The notes under the pieces were generated by a model. The model was not told the DNA's origin and did no database searches. It was given only the letters and a program-made list of their open reading frames with translations. From Terebella lapidaria (lineage: Eukaryota; Annelida; Polychaeta; Terebellida; Terebellidae), in assembly GCA_949152475.1 (NCBI GenBank), contig OX424560.1:43478719-43542718 (forward strand): a stretch of DNA of 64,000 nucleotides, read 5' to 3'. Positions within the stretch are counted from its first letter, which is position 1; each line of letters opens with the position of its first letter. Below are positions 49,891-60,449 of the stretch, piece after piece. A program made the translations under genes and the position numbers.

Positions 49891-50912
49891 ATGCGACATC
49901 AACCCTCTGTTTCAATTATTTCAAATTCAAGGGCTATTCAAGGACATTTCAAGAAATTCAAGAACTGTGAGAGCCTCGCATCAAATGCATTTTGCCAGCA
50001 GAAACACTTTCAATCCCAAAAGCTAGATTGCGTGAAGCCGGTTATTTATTACGACAATATCGCATGTGTTTTATGTATTGTCAAAGCAACAATCAATATA
50101 GATGCGACTCATTGAATATAAAATGCTTCCATACAATGTGTCTGAATATTGCACTTTGTAATACATTTTCATTAACATCATGATACCAAAAATTAAAATA
50201 TGAATAACCTCCATCTAACCATCATTATTACTACATAAAATATCATCCTTACCATACAAAAGTACAGGCATATATAAAATTGCTCTGCTTATATAAACGC
50301 ATGTCAATTAGACCTACCAAAATTTATTTTCTGTTTCTTGTCGATTCTCAAATAATAAATAAAAAGTGTTCCCACCCCTACTTTCAGGAGAGTACAAGAT
50401 TGAGACACCGAATCACAGCATGGGCTTAGGTATATATTTAACTTATCTCCTTGTCTTCACTCTTCGCCAAATGAGACAAAGACGATACCAGTTCCATGTG
50501 GTTACATGTATGTAAAAATACATATAAATTCGTGATCACGAATTGATTTACTATATTTCCTCCTGTATACATCAAAAGATGTATTAACTGATAGAATGGC
50601 TTTCCAAAATCAATCATCATTGAAACAACATATTATCAGCTGACGATCTTTGATAATAATACAACTACTAGTATTACACACAGAATCATCCTGTCTGTGC
50701 TCACATCTATGATGATGGCACACCAGTGGTGCTAAGCTGCCCGGCCAAGGCCTTTCAAGCCCAAATAAATCAGGCCTTTAGAAATGAAAATGATTTCAAT
50801 TCCAAATGCCTGATTCATTTGGGCTCGAATTTGCTTAGATAAATCAAGCCACTTTAGTTGGGTTTGAATGCCTTCCATATGTGTGAATTGTCGTCCTGCC
50901 AAAAATAAAAAA
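49891..50912. other. Intergenic, nothing recognised
   Basis: AT-rich sequence between the 52-bp array and the next transposon copy. No supported gene, RNA or repeat structure is seen. Confidence 0.5.
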
Positions 50913-52837
50913 TTAGCCCAAAGGCTAAGATAGGGTACCGGACAATTTTGGTTTGACCATGGCAGCATTGGCAGGTAACAGACCTTGAGATTTACCAATC
51001 AAGGTTCGCAGTGTAAACATACGACCTTGAGATTTACCAATCAAGGTCATCTGTGTGAACTTCGATGTCACCATTACATGTATGTGTGCGGTATTTGATA
51101 TTCTATATGTTCATAATACAAAGATATATCTGGGTGGAATCGTTTAGGCCGCTCAGGTCAATTTACACATTCCAAGTCAAACATTTGGTACTCAAGGTCA
51201 TCTGACGTCAAGTTCAAGGTCATCATTAGTTGTGCCATATATGTCTTCCTATATGTTCATAATGCAAACATGAGCTCTATCTGCAAGCATTTCATCTATA
51301 GAGGCAAATCTGGGCATTTTTGACAACAAAATGGCCGTTTTGACCTTTCAAGATCATCAAAGGTCAAATTCAAGGTCACCACACAAGTCGCCATATATTA
51401 CTTCCCATTTGAAAGTGCCAATTTCTAAGCTCTATCTTCAAGCGTTCTATGAGTACAGTCCCGGCAGCTCCCATTATGAAGGAAAAAAGTGCCGAAAATT
51501 TTCTAAGTGCAAAATTTTTTTCAAAGGGTGAAAAACATTTTTTGCCTAGAAATGGCCTAAAATGGATAGTGATGCGATTTGGGGTGAAACAAAATTTTTT
51601 CGCCGACTCATCAAAAATCCAAATAGGCCGTCACACGGAATTCGGCGATTCAAGGGCAACAAAACATATACACGTCACAGAGGTATGTAGGAGGAATATT
51701 TTTAAACAAAAATTTCAAAACTGATCAGACAGTTTCCGAGAAAATACAGACCAGGTGCAAATTTGGGCATTTTGGGCATTTTCCGACCCAAAAATGGCTG
51801 TTTTGACCTTTCAAGGTCATCCAAGGTCAAATTCAAGGTCACCACACCAGTCGCCATATATGACTTCCCATTTGAAAGTGCCAATATCTAAGCTCTATCT
51901 TCAAGCATTCTATAAGTACAGTCCGGGCAGCTCCCATTATGAAGGAAAAAAGTGTCCAAAATTTTGTTCAAAGGGTGAAAATTTTTTTTTGCCTAGAAAT
52001 GGCCCAAAATGGATAGTAATGTGATTTGGGGCGAAAAAATTTTTTTTTGCCGACTCGTCAAAAATTCAAAAAATTCAAAAGATAAAAATGTTAACGCCGG
52101 ACGGACGGACGTGCGGACGAGACCTTCTTGTGTGCCTTTTACATGTTAAATTTCCTATCTAAAATAGGCACACAACTCCCCAAAATAGGCACACAAGAAG
52201 AAATTTCCTCACAACTTATGGTTGTGTGCCTTTTCTAGTCACACAACCATACTCTGGTCCGCCCGGACGGACGAACGGACGGCCGTGCGGACGAGACCTT
52301 CTTGTGTGCCTTTTACATGTTAAATTTCCTATCTAAAATAGGCACACAACTCCCCAAAATAGGCACACAAGAAGAAATTTCCTCACAACTTATGGTTGTG
52401 TGCCTTTTCTAGTCACACAACCATACTCTCGTCCGCCCGGACGGACGGACAGACGAACGGACGGCTAGATGGACGGACGGACGTGCGGACGAGACCTTCT
52501 TGTGTGCCTTTTACATGTTAAATTTCCTATCTAAAATAGGCACACAACTCCCCAAAATAGGCACACAAGAAGAAATTTCCTCACAACTTATGGTTGTGTG
52601 CCTTTTCTAGTCACACAACCATACTCTCGTCCGCCCGGACGGACGGACGGACGGACGGACGGACGGACGGACGTCCCAACATTTTAGGTTTAAGGGCTTC
52701 TCACGTGTTAAATTTCCTATCTCCAGCAAAGCCCCTTATCCCCAAAATAGCCCCTAAACGGACGGACGGACGGCTAGATGGACGACGGACGCAACGCCAT
52801 GCCAATAGGTTATCGGACCAAAGGTCCGGTAACCTAA
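50913..52837 (-). mobile_element. Hairpin-ended transposon family, copy 2 (inverted, longest)
   Basis: Starts TTAGCCC-AAA-GGCTAA, then ATAGGGTACCGGACAATTTT. Ends AATAGGTTATCGGACC-AAA-GGTCCGGTAACCTAA. It is the reverse of copy 1 with the same interior: CAAGGTCA clusters, AGTCGCCATATAT, ATTATGAAGGAAAAAAGTG and GGCCTAAAATGG variants. It is longer because an internal segment of about 540 bp holds hairpin units (52111-52672) among (CGGA)n tracts. No coding capacity. It lies just downstream of the SUGCT stop, so it may fall within that gene's 3' UTR. Confidence 0.85.
52111..52760. repeat. Tandem hairpin-encoding units within transposon copy 2
   Basis: Three units of about 174-198 bp start GTGCGGACGAGACC at 52111, 52285 and 52483. 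Each holds CTTCTTGTGTGCC and, about 51 nt on, its exact complement GGCACACAAGAAG, then a second hairpin GGTTGTGTG..CACACAACC. A diverged fourth unit (about 52675-52760) keeps ACGTGTTAAATTTCCTATCT but has stem words TAAGGGCTT and AAAGCCCCTTA. (CGGA)n tracts separate the units. Confidence 0.85.
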
Positions 52838-52870
52838 TTAACAATTGCCAACAATAACAGCTTTTTTGCA

Positions 52871-53025
52871 CTATGAGCACTGGATGATATTGTGCAGTTG
52901 CAGTTCCTTGATACTCTGGGGGGAGTAGCCAAGATGTTCTCTCAGGACCGCCTCAGTGTGCTGGCCCATCTCAGGAGGAGGGTTCTGCACACCTAGAGCT
53001 CCCTCACTGTAGGACACCGCAGGGC
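52871..53025 (-). CDS. SUGCT: SUGCT terminal exon (C-terminus)
   Basis: The acceptor TCTTGGACAG|GCCCTG is entered in phase 1 and the exon ends in TAG (52873-52871). It encodes PAVSYSEGALGVQNPPPEMG and then QHTEAVLREHLGYSPQSIKE followed by about ten residues. The G-Q-H-T-x-x-VL-x-E-LGY block closes nearly all class III CoA-transferases. An apparent upstream extension (EEISWTG) is intronic: only the junction at 53025 restores VPG|PAV in phase. Confidence 0.9.
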
Positions 53026-53134
53026 CTGTCCAAGAGATTTCCTCAACAATTAGTATGATACACCAGGAGAACCCAGACTGAGTCATTCTTCAAAACAGCA
53101 TCTATCGCAAAGGAATGACATGTTCAAGTCGAAC

Positions 53135-53198
53135 CTGGTACTCTCATTTCACCAAGTCTGGAATGCTTGACCTCTTGTATCACCTGGTTATGTAGAAC
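53135..53198 (-). CDS. SUGCT: SUGCT exon: VLHN...VPG
   Basis: A 64-nt exon. The acceptor GTTATCCAG|GTTCTA and donor GTACCAG|GTTCGA give phase 0 to 1: VLHNQVIQEVKHSRLGEMRVPG. It matches the VLHN..HP..G.I.VPG stretch of the family. A closer GTGAAA donor after CTTG was considered and rejected, because it breaks the frame with the terminal exon. Confidence 0.85.
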
Positions 53199-53296
53199 CT
53201 GGATAACAGAGTGAGATGTTTAAACTGGGTCGGAGTGCTAACTGATATGAGATGAGATAATGTTCACGGTGTTGTTGATATATATTTAGTATGTAC

Positions 53297-53392
53297 CTGT
53301 GGGTCACTGAAAACCTGTTGCATGTTGTTGACGGGACCATACGGTACAGCTGTGTCACTCAGCAGCTCAGACCACTCAGCATTGGTCTTGGT
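53297..53392 (-). CDS. SUGCT: SUGCT exon: VPYGPVNNMQQVFSDPQ
   Basis: The acceptor AGATTTCAG|ACCAAG and donor CCACAG|GTACAT give phase 0 to 0 and 32 codons: TKTNAEWSELLSDTAVPYGP then VNNMQQVFSDPQ. The V-PYGP-x-N motif, followed by F-DPQ, is a signature of class III CoA-transferases (the region after the helical linker). Confidence 0.9.
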
Positions 53393-53497
53393 CTGAAATC
53401 TTCAAAAATATCCTTGTTCAGAAATGTCGTGGTCTTGTGGGGGTAACAGGTAAGGAAATTCACCATAACGTTTCAATACATAAACTACACACTTCAC

Positions 53498-53590
53498 AGC
53501 TAATAGCTCTATCAAAGCCCCTCGGTTGTTGACTCGATTTTCATTGCTGGAGAAACGCTCATCTTCCAAAAGGAATTCCATTTCCATTTT
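53498..53590 (-). CDS. SUGCT: SUGCT exon: helical linker region
   Basis: The acceptor GCTGTTCAAG|AAAATG and donor TTAGCT|GTGAAG give phase 0 to 0 and 31 codons: KMEMEFLLEDERFSSNENRV then NNRGALIELLA. It corresponds to the family segment D-x-RF/KY-x-x-N-x-x-R-V-x-NR-x-x-L. The sequence is poorly conserved, so borders are set by splice sites and by frame with both neighbours. The open frame continues on both sides into the introns. Confidence 0.75.
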
Positions 53591-53677
53591 CTTGAACAGC
53601 AAAAGAGAAAACTCCATGAAGCACCGTGAATCTAAAGTGACTAAATATCACTGCAGACAGAAAGGTTAACAATTTAC

Positions 53678-53749
53678 CTGGCACATCTCCCTGAAGAGCT
53701 TTTCGTTGCCAGCTCCGATCATGAAGTACCCGTCAGTTGTCTTGAACGC
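53678..53749 (-). CDS. SUGCT: SUGCT exon: AFKTTDGYFMIGAGNEKLF
   Basis: A 72-nt exon. The acceptor TTTTCATCAG|GCGTTC and donor TGCCAG|GTAAAT give phase 0 to 0: AFKTTDGYFMIGAGNEKLFR EMCQ. F-x-T-DGY-x-x-IGAGN is a conserved family strand. It directly follows GSIVPYQ of the preceding exon, from which it is separated by the 38-bp array. Confidence 0.9.
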
Positions 53750-53814
53750 CTGATGAAAATCATTTCATTGAACAATAAGCATATTAGGTTTCTCAAAAAA
53801 CAGTGACACCTGCT

Positions 53815-56800
53815 AGAGTAATCCCAAGTCCATAAGTCATAGCTGATAAAGTACAATACTCCCAAGTCCACATGTCATAGCTGATAAGGTACAATACTCC
53901 CAAGTCCACATGTCATAGCTGATAAAGTACAATACTCCCAAGTCCACATGTCATAGCTGATAAGGTACAATACTCCCAAGTCTACGTGTCATAGCTGATA
54001 AGGTACAATACTCCCAAGTCCACATGTCATAGCTGATAAGGTACAATACTCCCAAGTCCACATGTCATAGCTGATAAGGTACAATACTCCCAAGTCCACA
54101 TGTCATAGCTGATAAGGTACAATACTCCCAAGTCTACGTGTCATAGCTGATAAGGTACAATACTCCCAAGTCTACGTGTCATAGCTGATAAGGTACAATA
54201 CTCCCAAGTCAACATGTCATAGCTGATAAGGTACAATACTCCCAAGTCCACATGTCATAGCTGATAAGGTACAATACTCCCAAGTCCACATGTCATAGCT
54301 GATAAGGTACAATACTCCCAAGTCCACATGTCATAGCTGATACGGTACAATACTCCCAAGTCCACATGTCATAGCTGATAAGGTACAATACTCCCAAGTC
54401 CACATGTCATAGCTAATAAGGTACAATACTCCCGAGTTCACGTATCATACCTGATAAGGTACAATACTCCCAAGTCCACATGTCATAGCTAATAAGGTAC
54501 AATACTCCCGAGTTCACGTATCATACCTGATAAGGTACAATACTCCCAAGTCCACATGTCATAGCTGATAAGGTACAATACTCCCAAGTCCACATGTCAT
54601 AGCTGATAAGGTACAATACTCCCAAGTCCACATGTCATAGCTGATAAGGTACAATACTCCCAAGTCCACATGTCATAGCTGATAAGGTACAATACTCCCA
54701 AGTCCACATGTCATAGCTGATAAGGTACAATACTCCCAAGTCCACATGTCATAGCTGATAAGGTACAATACTCCCAAGTCCACATGTCATAGCTGATACG
54801 GTACAATACTCCCAAGTCCACATGTCATAGCTGATAAGGTACAATACTCCCAAGTCCACATGTCATAGCTAATAAGGTACAATACTCCCGAGTTCACGTA
54901 TCATACCTGATAAGGTACAATACTCCCAAGTCCACGTGTCATACCTGATAAGGAACAATACTACCAAGTCCACGTGTCATAGCTGATAAGGTACAATACT
55001 CCCAAGTCCACATGTCATAGCTGATAAGGTACAATACTCCCAAGTCCACGTGTCATACCTGATAAGGAACAATACTACCAAGTCCATGTGTCATAGCTGA
55101 TAAGGTACAATATTCCCAAGTCCACATGTCATAGCTGATAAGGTACAATACTCCCAAGTCCACATGTCATAGCTGATAAGGTACAATACTCTCAAGTCCA
55201 CGTGTCATACCTGATAAGGTACAATACTCCCAAGTCCACGTGTCATACCTGATAAGGAACAATACTACCAAGTCCACGTGTCATAGCTGATAAGGTACAA
55301 TATTCCCAAGTCCACATGTCATAGCTGATAAGGTACAATACTCCCAAGTCCACATGTCATAGCTGATAAGGTACAATACTCTCAAGTCCACGTGTCATAC
55401 CTGATAAGGTACAATACTCCCAAGTCCACATGTCATAGCTGATAAGGAACAATACTCCCAAGTCCACATGTCAAAGCTGATAAGGTACAATACTCCCAAA
55501 ACCAAGTGTCATACCTGATAAGGTACAATACTCCCAAGTCCACATGTCATAGCTGATAAGGAACAATACTCCCAAGTCCACATGTCAAAGCTGATAAGGT
55601 ACAATACTCCCAAGTCCACATGTCATAGCTGATAAGGTACAATACTCCCAAGTCCACATGTCATACCTGATAAGGTACAATACTCCCAAGTCCACATGTC
55701 ATAGCTGATAAGGAACAATACTCCCAAGTCCACATGTCAAAGCTGATAAGGTACAAAACTCCCAAGTCCACATGTCATAGCTGATAAGGTACAATACTCC
55801 CAAGTCCACATGTCATAGCTGATAAGGTACAATACTCCCAAGTCCACATGTCATACCTGATCAGGTACAATACTCCCAAGTCCACATGTCATAGCTGATA
55901 AGGAACAATACTCCCAAGTCCACATGTCAAAGCTGATAAGGTACAATACTCCCAAGTCCACGTGCCATAGCTGATAAGGTACAATACTCCCAAGTCCACA
56001 TGTCAGCTGATAAGGTACAATACTCCCAAGTCCACATGTCAAAGCTGATAAGGTACAATACTCCCAAGTCCACGTGTCATACCTGAAAAGGTACAATACT
56101 CCCAAGTCCACATGTTAGCTGATGAGGTACAATACTCCCAAGTCCACATGTCATAGCTGATAAGGTACAATACTCCCAAGTCCACATGTTAGCTGATGAG
56201 GTACAATACTCCCAAGTCCACATGTCAAAGCTGATAAGGTACAATACTCCCAAGTCCACATGTTAGCTGATGAGGTACAATACTCCCAAGTCCACATGTT
56301 AGCTGATGAGGTACAATACTCCCAAGTCCACATGTCATACCTGATAAGGTACAATACTCCCAAGTCCACATGTTAGCTGATGAGGTACAATACTCCCAAG
56401 TCCACATGTCAAAGCTGATAAGGTACAATACTCCCAAGTCCACATGTTAGCTGATGAGGTACAATACTCCCAAGTCCACATGCTAGCTGATGAGGTACAA
56501 TACTCCCAAGTCCACATGTCATAGCTGATAAGGTACAATACTCCCAAGTCCACATGTTAGCTGATGAGGTACAATACTCCCAAGTCCACATGTCATAGCT
56601 GATAAGGTACAATACTCCCAAGTCCACATGTTAGCTGATGAGGTACAATACTCCCAAGTCCACATGTCAAAGCTGATAAGGTACAATACTCCCAAGTCCA
56701 CATGTTAGCTGATGAGGTACAATACTCCCAAGTCCACATGTTAGCTGATGAGGTACAATACTCCCAAGTCCACATGTCATACCTGATAAGGTACAATACT

Positions 56801-57723
56801 CCCAAGTCCACATGTTAGCTGATGAGGTACAATACTCCCAAGTCCACATGTCAAAGCTGATAAGGTACAATACTCCCAAGTCCACATGTTAGCTGATGAG
56901 GTACAATACTCCCAAGTCCACATGTCATAGCTGATAAGGTACAATATTCCCAAGTCCACATGTCAAAGCTGATAAGGTACAATACTCCCAAGTCCACATG
57001 TCATAGCTGATAAGGTACAATACTCCCAAGTCCACATGTCATAGCTGATAAGGTACAATACTCCCAAGTCCACATGTCATACCTGATAAGGTACAATACT
57101 CCCAAGTCCACATGTCATAGCTGATAAGGTACAATATTCCCAAGTCCACGTGTCATAGCTGATAAGGTACAATACTCCCAAGTCCACATGTCATACCTGA
57201 TAAGGTACAATACTCCCAAGTCCACATGTCATAGCTGATAAGGTACAATATTCCCAAGTCCACATGTCATACCTGATAAGGTACAATATTCCCAAGTCCA
57301 CATGTCATACCTGATAAGGTACAATACTCCCAAGTCCACATGTCATACCTGATAAGGTACAATACTCCCAAGTCCACATGTCATACCTGATAAGGTACAA
57401 TATTCCCAAGTCCACGTGTCATAGCTGATAAGGTACAATACTCCCAAGTCCACATGTCATACCTGATAAGGTACAATACTCCCAAGTCCACATGTCATAG
57501 CTGATAAGGTACAATATTCCCAAGTCCACGTGTCATAGCTGATAAGGTACAATACTCCCAAGTCCACATGTTAGCTGATGAGGTACAATACTCCCAAGTC
57601 CACATGTCATAGCTGATAAGGTACAATATTCCCAAGTCCACGTGTCATAGCTGATAAGGTACAATACTCCCAAGTCCACATGTCAGCTGATAGGTACAAT
57701 ACTCCCAAAACGAAGTATCATAC
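53815..57723 (-). repeat. 38/36-bp minisatellite made of the SUGCT exon end plus its 5' splice site
   Basis: About 100 units fill almost the whole intron. On the - strand each reads ACTTGGGAGTATTGTACC / TTATCAG / GTATGACATGTGG. From GGGAGT to TATCAG it equals the last 21 nt of the neighbouring exon (57744-57724, encoding GSIVPYQ). GTATGA equals the authentic donor. By eye, roughly twenty units keep CAG|GT; most read CAGCTATGA and have lost the GT. A 36-bp variant with CTCATCAGCTAACATG dominates about 56100-56930. Units keeping GT are densest next to the exon (57060-57520). The array stops about 65 nt before the next exon. Confidence 0.95.
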
Positions 57724-57819
57724 CTGATAAGGTACAATACTCCCATGCCCACTGCCCCACCGTTTCGCTTCGACACCACAATTCAAAAAGTTGGAGGCGA
57801 TATGGGTCAAAGTAGCAAC
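57724..57819 (-). CDS. SUGCT: SUGCT exon: [16 protein letters not shown]
   Basis: The acceptor TTCTATTGTAG|GTTGCT and donor TTATCAG|GTATGA give phase 0 to 0 and 32 codons: [20 protein letters not shown] then [12 protein letters not shown]. The RWG-x-GH-x-S-x-VPYQ motif is diagnostic for the family (active-site loop region). The last seven codons and the donor are copied about a hundred times in the following intron. Confidence 0.9.
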
Positions 57820-57865
57820 CTACAATAGAAAATACACATTACACACATACCTAATGATGTAAAAA

Positions 57866-59021
57866 TTAGCCCAAGGGCTAAGAAAGGTTACCGGACAATG
57901 TATACTTCATATATTAGCCCTCTGTCCCATGACCTTGAAAATACGGTCATTGGTCAATTCAAGGTCACGATAACATTCAGCCCATATCATTTTAGCATGT
58001 CCACAATTGATTCCTACACTGTAAAGTCAATATTAAGTGAGATATTAGCCATTTTGTGATCTGATCTTGAAAATGAGGTCAAAGGTCAAGTTAAGGTCAT
58101 GAGATTGCAGCATATATCATTTCCAATATGTTCACAATTGACACCTAAGCTGTAAAGTCGATAACAAGTGAAATATTAACTTTTCTTGTTCTCTGACCTT
58201 GAAAATAAGGTCAAGGTCAAATTCAAGGTCACCAAAATATTCAGCATATACCATCCACAACTGATTGCTAAGCTGTAAAGTCGATAATGAGCGAGATATC
58301 ACTCATTTTGTTCTCTGACCTTGAAAATGAGGTCAAAGGTCGAATTCAAGGTCATGACAATATTCAGCATGTATCATTTCCTATAGGTCCACAAATGATT
58401 CCTAAGCTGTAAAGTCAATAATAAGCGAGATATTGGCCATTTTGTACTATGACCTTGAAAATAAGGTCATAGGTCAAAATCAAGGTCACAAGAATTTTCA
58501 GCATATATCATTACCTATATGTCCACAATTGATTCCTAGTCTCTAATCTCAATATTAAGTGAGATATTAGGCAAAATGTGTCCAATTATAAAGCATAGGG
58601 TGATTTAACATGGGAAAGTCCCATTTGGGCAGAGTTTGGGCCCAAAATGGCCCACTTCGAGCGATTCAAGGAAAACGAAACTTATACACGTCACAGGAGT
58701 ATATATGAGGAGTGTTATGCATCAATAAAAAAAAAAGGTACTGAACGGATTTGGAGAAAATGACCGTCAAAGTCCAAAATTGGCCATTTTTCGACGAAAA
58801 CGGCCGCCATTTTGAAAAAAAATGCGAAAATCAAAAAACTAAAAAATACCTCCCTCTGGAAATATTTTTAGGCATTTTTGTGCAAAATTTCAGAAAGATT
58901 CAACCGTAAACTTTAAAGATAAAATTGTTTACGGACGACGGACGGACGGACGGCTAGACGGACGGACGCCGGACGCAACGCCATGGCAATAGGTTATCGG
59001 ACCATAGGTCCGGTAACCTAA
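57866..59021 (-). mobile_element. Hairpin-ended transposon family, copy 3, rich in nuclear-receptor-like sites
   Basis: Starts TTAGCCC-AAGGGCTAAGA then GGTTACCGGACAAT; ends GGTTATCGGACC-ATA-GGTCCGGTAACCTAA. The left half (57930-58570) is about five tandem units of about 125 bp. Each carries GACCTTGAAAAT..GGTCA, GGTCAA and TTCAAGGTCA, plus ATTCAGCATATATCATTTCC and GATTCCTAAGCTGTAAAGTC. The right half has the CGGCCGCCATTTTGAAA block and a (CGGA)n tract. A partial tandem copy of the right end follows at 59020-59145. Confidence 0.85.
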
Positions 59022-59260
59022 AAACTAGAGAATAACTCCCTCTGGAAATAGTTTTAGGACTTTGTCTGCAAATTTTTAGAAAGATTCAACTGTAAACTTT
59101 AAAGATAAAATTGTTTACGGAAGGACGACGTACGCACCTAAAAATATATTTTACCTGTGAGGTATGTTAACTCGTACATGAGTAAGTTCATGAATGTATT
59201 TCAGCAGAATATGTTGAAAAGTTTCTGTCATGTACAGAGGTTGAACAATGAACATTGTAC

Positions 59261-59404
59261 CTGAGTGTTGAGAAGGTTGCAGTCTATGTGCTGGCCCTGC
59301 CCAGTTTTCTGGCGATGTATGAGAGCGGCCATGATAGAGCTCAGACCATAGAGGCCGGTGGAAAGATCAGTCAGAGCGACTCCCGCGCGACAGGGCTCAC
59401 CGTC
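59261..59404 (-). CDS. SUGCT: SUGCT exon: catalytic-Asp region (TDLSTGLYG)
   Basis: The acceptor TGTTTCAG|GACGGT and donor CACTCAG|GTACAA give phase 0 to 0 and 48 codons: DGEPCRAGVALTDLSTGLYG, then LSSIMAALIHRQKTGQGQHI and DCNLLNTQ. The Asp in TDLSTG aligns, from memory, with the catalytic Asp that carries the acyl-anhydride intermediate in formyl-CoA transferase. AL-x-HR-x-KTG-x-GQ is the conserved helix-turn that follows. The first 14 nt of this exon and its acceptor are repeated in the upstream intron. Confidence 0.92.
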
Positions 59405-60430
59405 CTGAAACAGATCAACACTCAGATTTAACCAATCAACACCTGACTAACAGGGCTCACCGTACTGAAACAGATCAACACTCAGATTTAACCATTCAAC
59501 ACCTGACTAACAGGGCTCACCATCCTGAAACAGATCAACACTCAGATTTAACCATTCAACACCTGACTAACAGGGCTCACCATCCTGAAACAGATCAACA
59601 CTCAGATTTAACCATTCAACACCTGACTAACAGGGCTCACCGTCCTGAAACAGATCAACACTCAGATTTAACCATTCAACACCTGACTAACAGGGCTCAC
59701 CATCCTGAAACAGATCAACACTCAGATTTAACCATTCAACACCTGACTAACAGGGCTCACCATCCTGAAACAGATCAACACTCAGATTTAACCATTCAAC
59801 ACCTGACTAACAGGGCTCACCATCCTGAAACAGATCAACACTCAGATTTAACCATTCAACACCTGACTAACAGGGCTCACCATCCTGAAACAGATCAACA
59901 CTCAGATTTAACCATTCAACACCTGACTAACAGGGCTCACCGTCCTGAAACATATCAACACTAAGATTTAACCATTCAACACCTGACTAACAGGGCTCAC
60001 CGTCCTGAAACAGATCAACACTCAGATTTAACCATTCAACACCTGACTAACAGGGCTCACCATCCTGAAACAGATCAACACTCAGATTTAACCAATCAAC
60101 ACCTGACTAACAGGGCTCACCATCCTGAAACAGATCAACAATCAACTTTATTCAATCAACACTTGACTAACAGGGTTCACCGTCCTGAAACAGATCAACA
60201 ATCAACTTTATTCAATCAACACCTGACTAACAGGGCTCACCATCCTGAAACAGATTAACAATCAACTTTATTCAATCAACACCTGACTAACAGGGCTCAC
60301 CATCCTGAAACAGATCAACAATCAACTTTATTCAATCAACACTTGACTAACAGGGTTCACCGTCCTGAAACAGATCAACAATCAACTTTATTCAATCAAC
60401 ACTTGACTAACAGGGTTCACCGTCCTGCTA
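59405..60430 (-). repeat. 60-bp minisatellite carrying the SUGCT exon's 3' splice site, about 17 copies
   Basis: The unit on the - strand is GTTGATCTGTTTCAG / GACGGTGAGCCCTG / TTAGTCAGGTGTTGAATGG.., with length exactly 60 bp throughout. TTTCAG|GACGGTGAGCCCTG is identical to the acceptor and first 14 nt of exon 59404-59261; about half the units read GATGGTGAG. Each unit is a decoy acceptor and also contains G|GTGAGC, a donor-like word. Using an upstream copy would keep phase (60 nt) but meets TAG right after CCCTGT. The last five units (60110-60430) form a distinct variant with TTGAATAAAGTTGATTG. Confidence 0.95.
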
Positions 60431-60449
60431 GGTACAACAATCAGCCTGA

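Noticed and set aside
52871-53086. Extension of the last SUGCT exon upstream to 53086
   Set aside because: The frame is open, but the family sequence and the phase from VPG in the previous exon place the acceptor at 53025.
55851-56959. Frames with LGSIVPYQL or MDLGVLYL repeats on the - strand
   Set aside because: These are translations of the 38-bp splice-junction repeat, not exons. Only 57819-57724 carries the rest of the conserved exon.
53815-60430. CRISPR array
   Set aside because: Units are contiguous tandem repeats without unique spacers, in an animal-type genome with introns.
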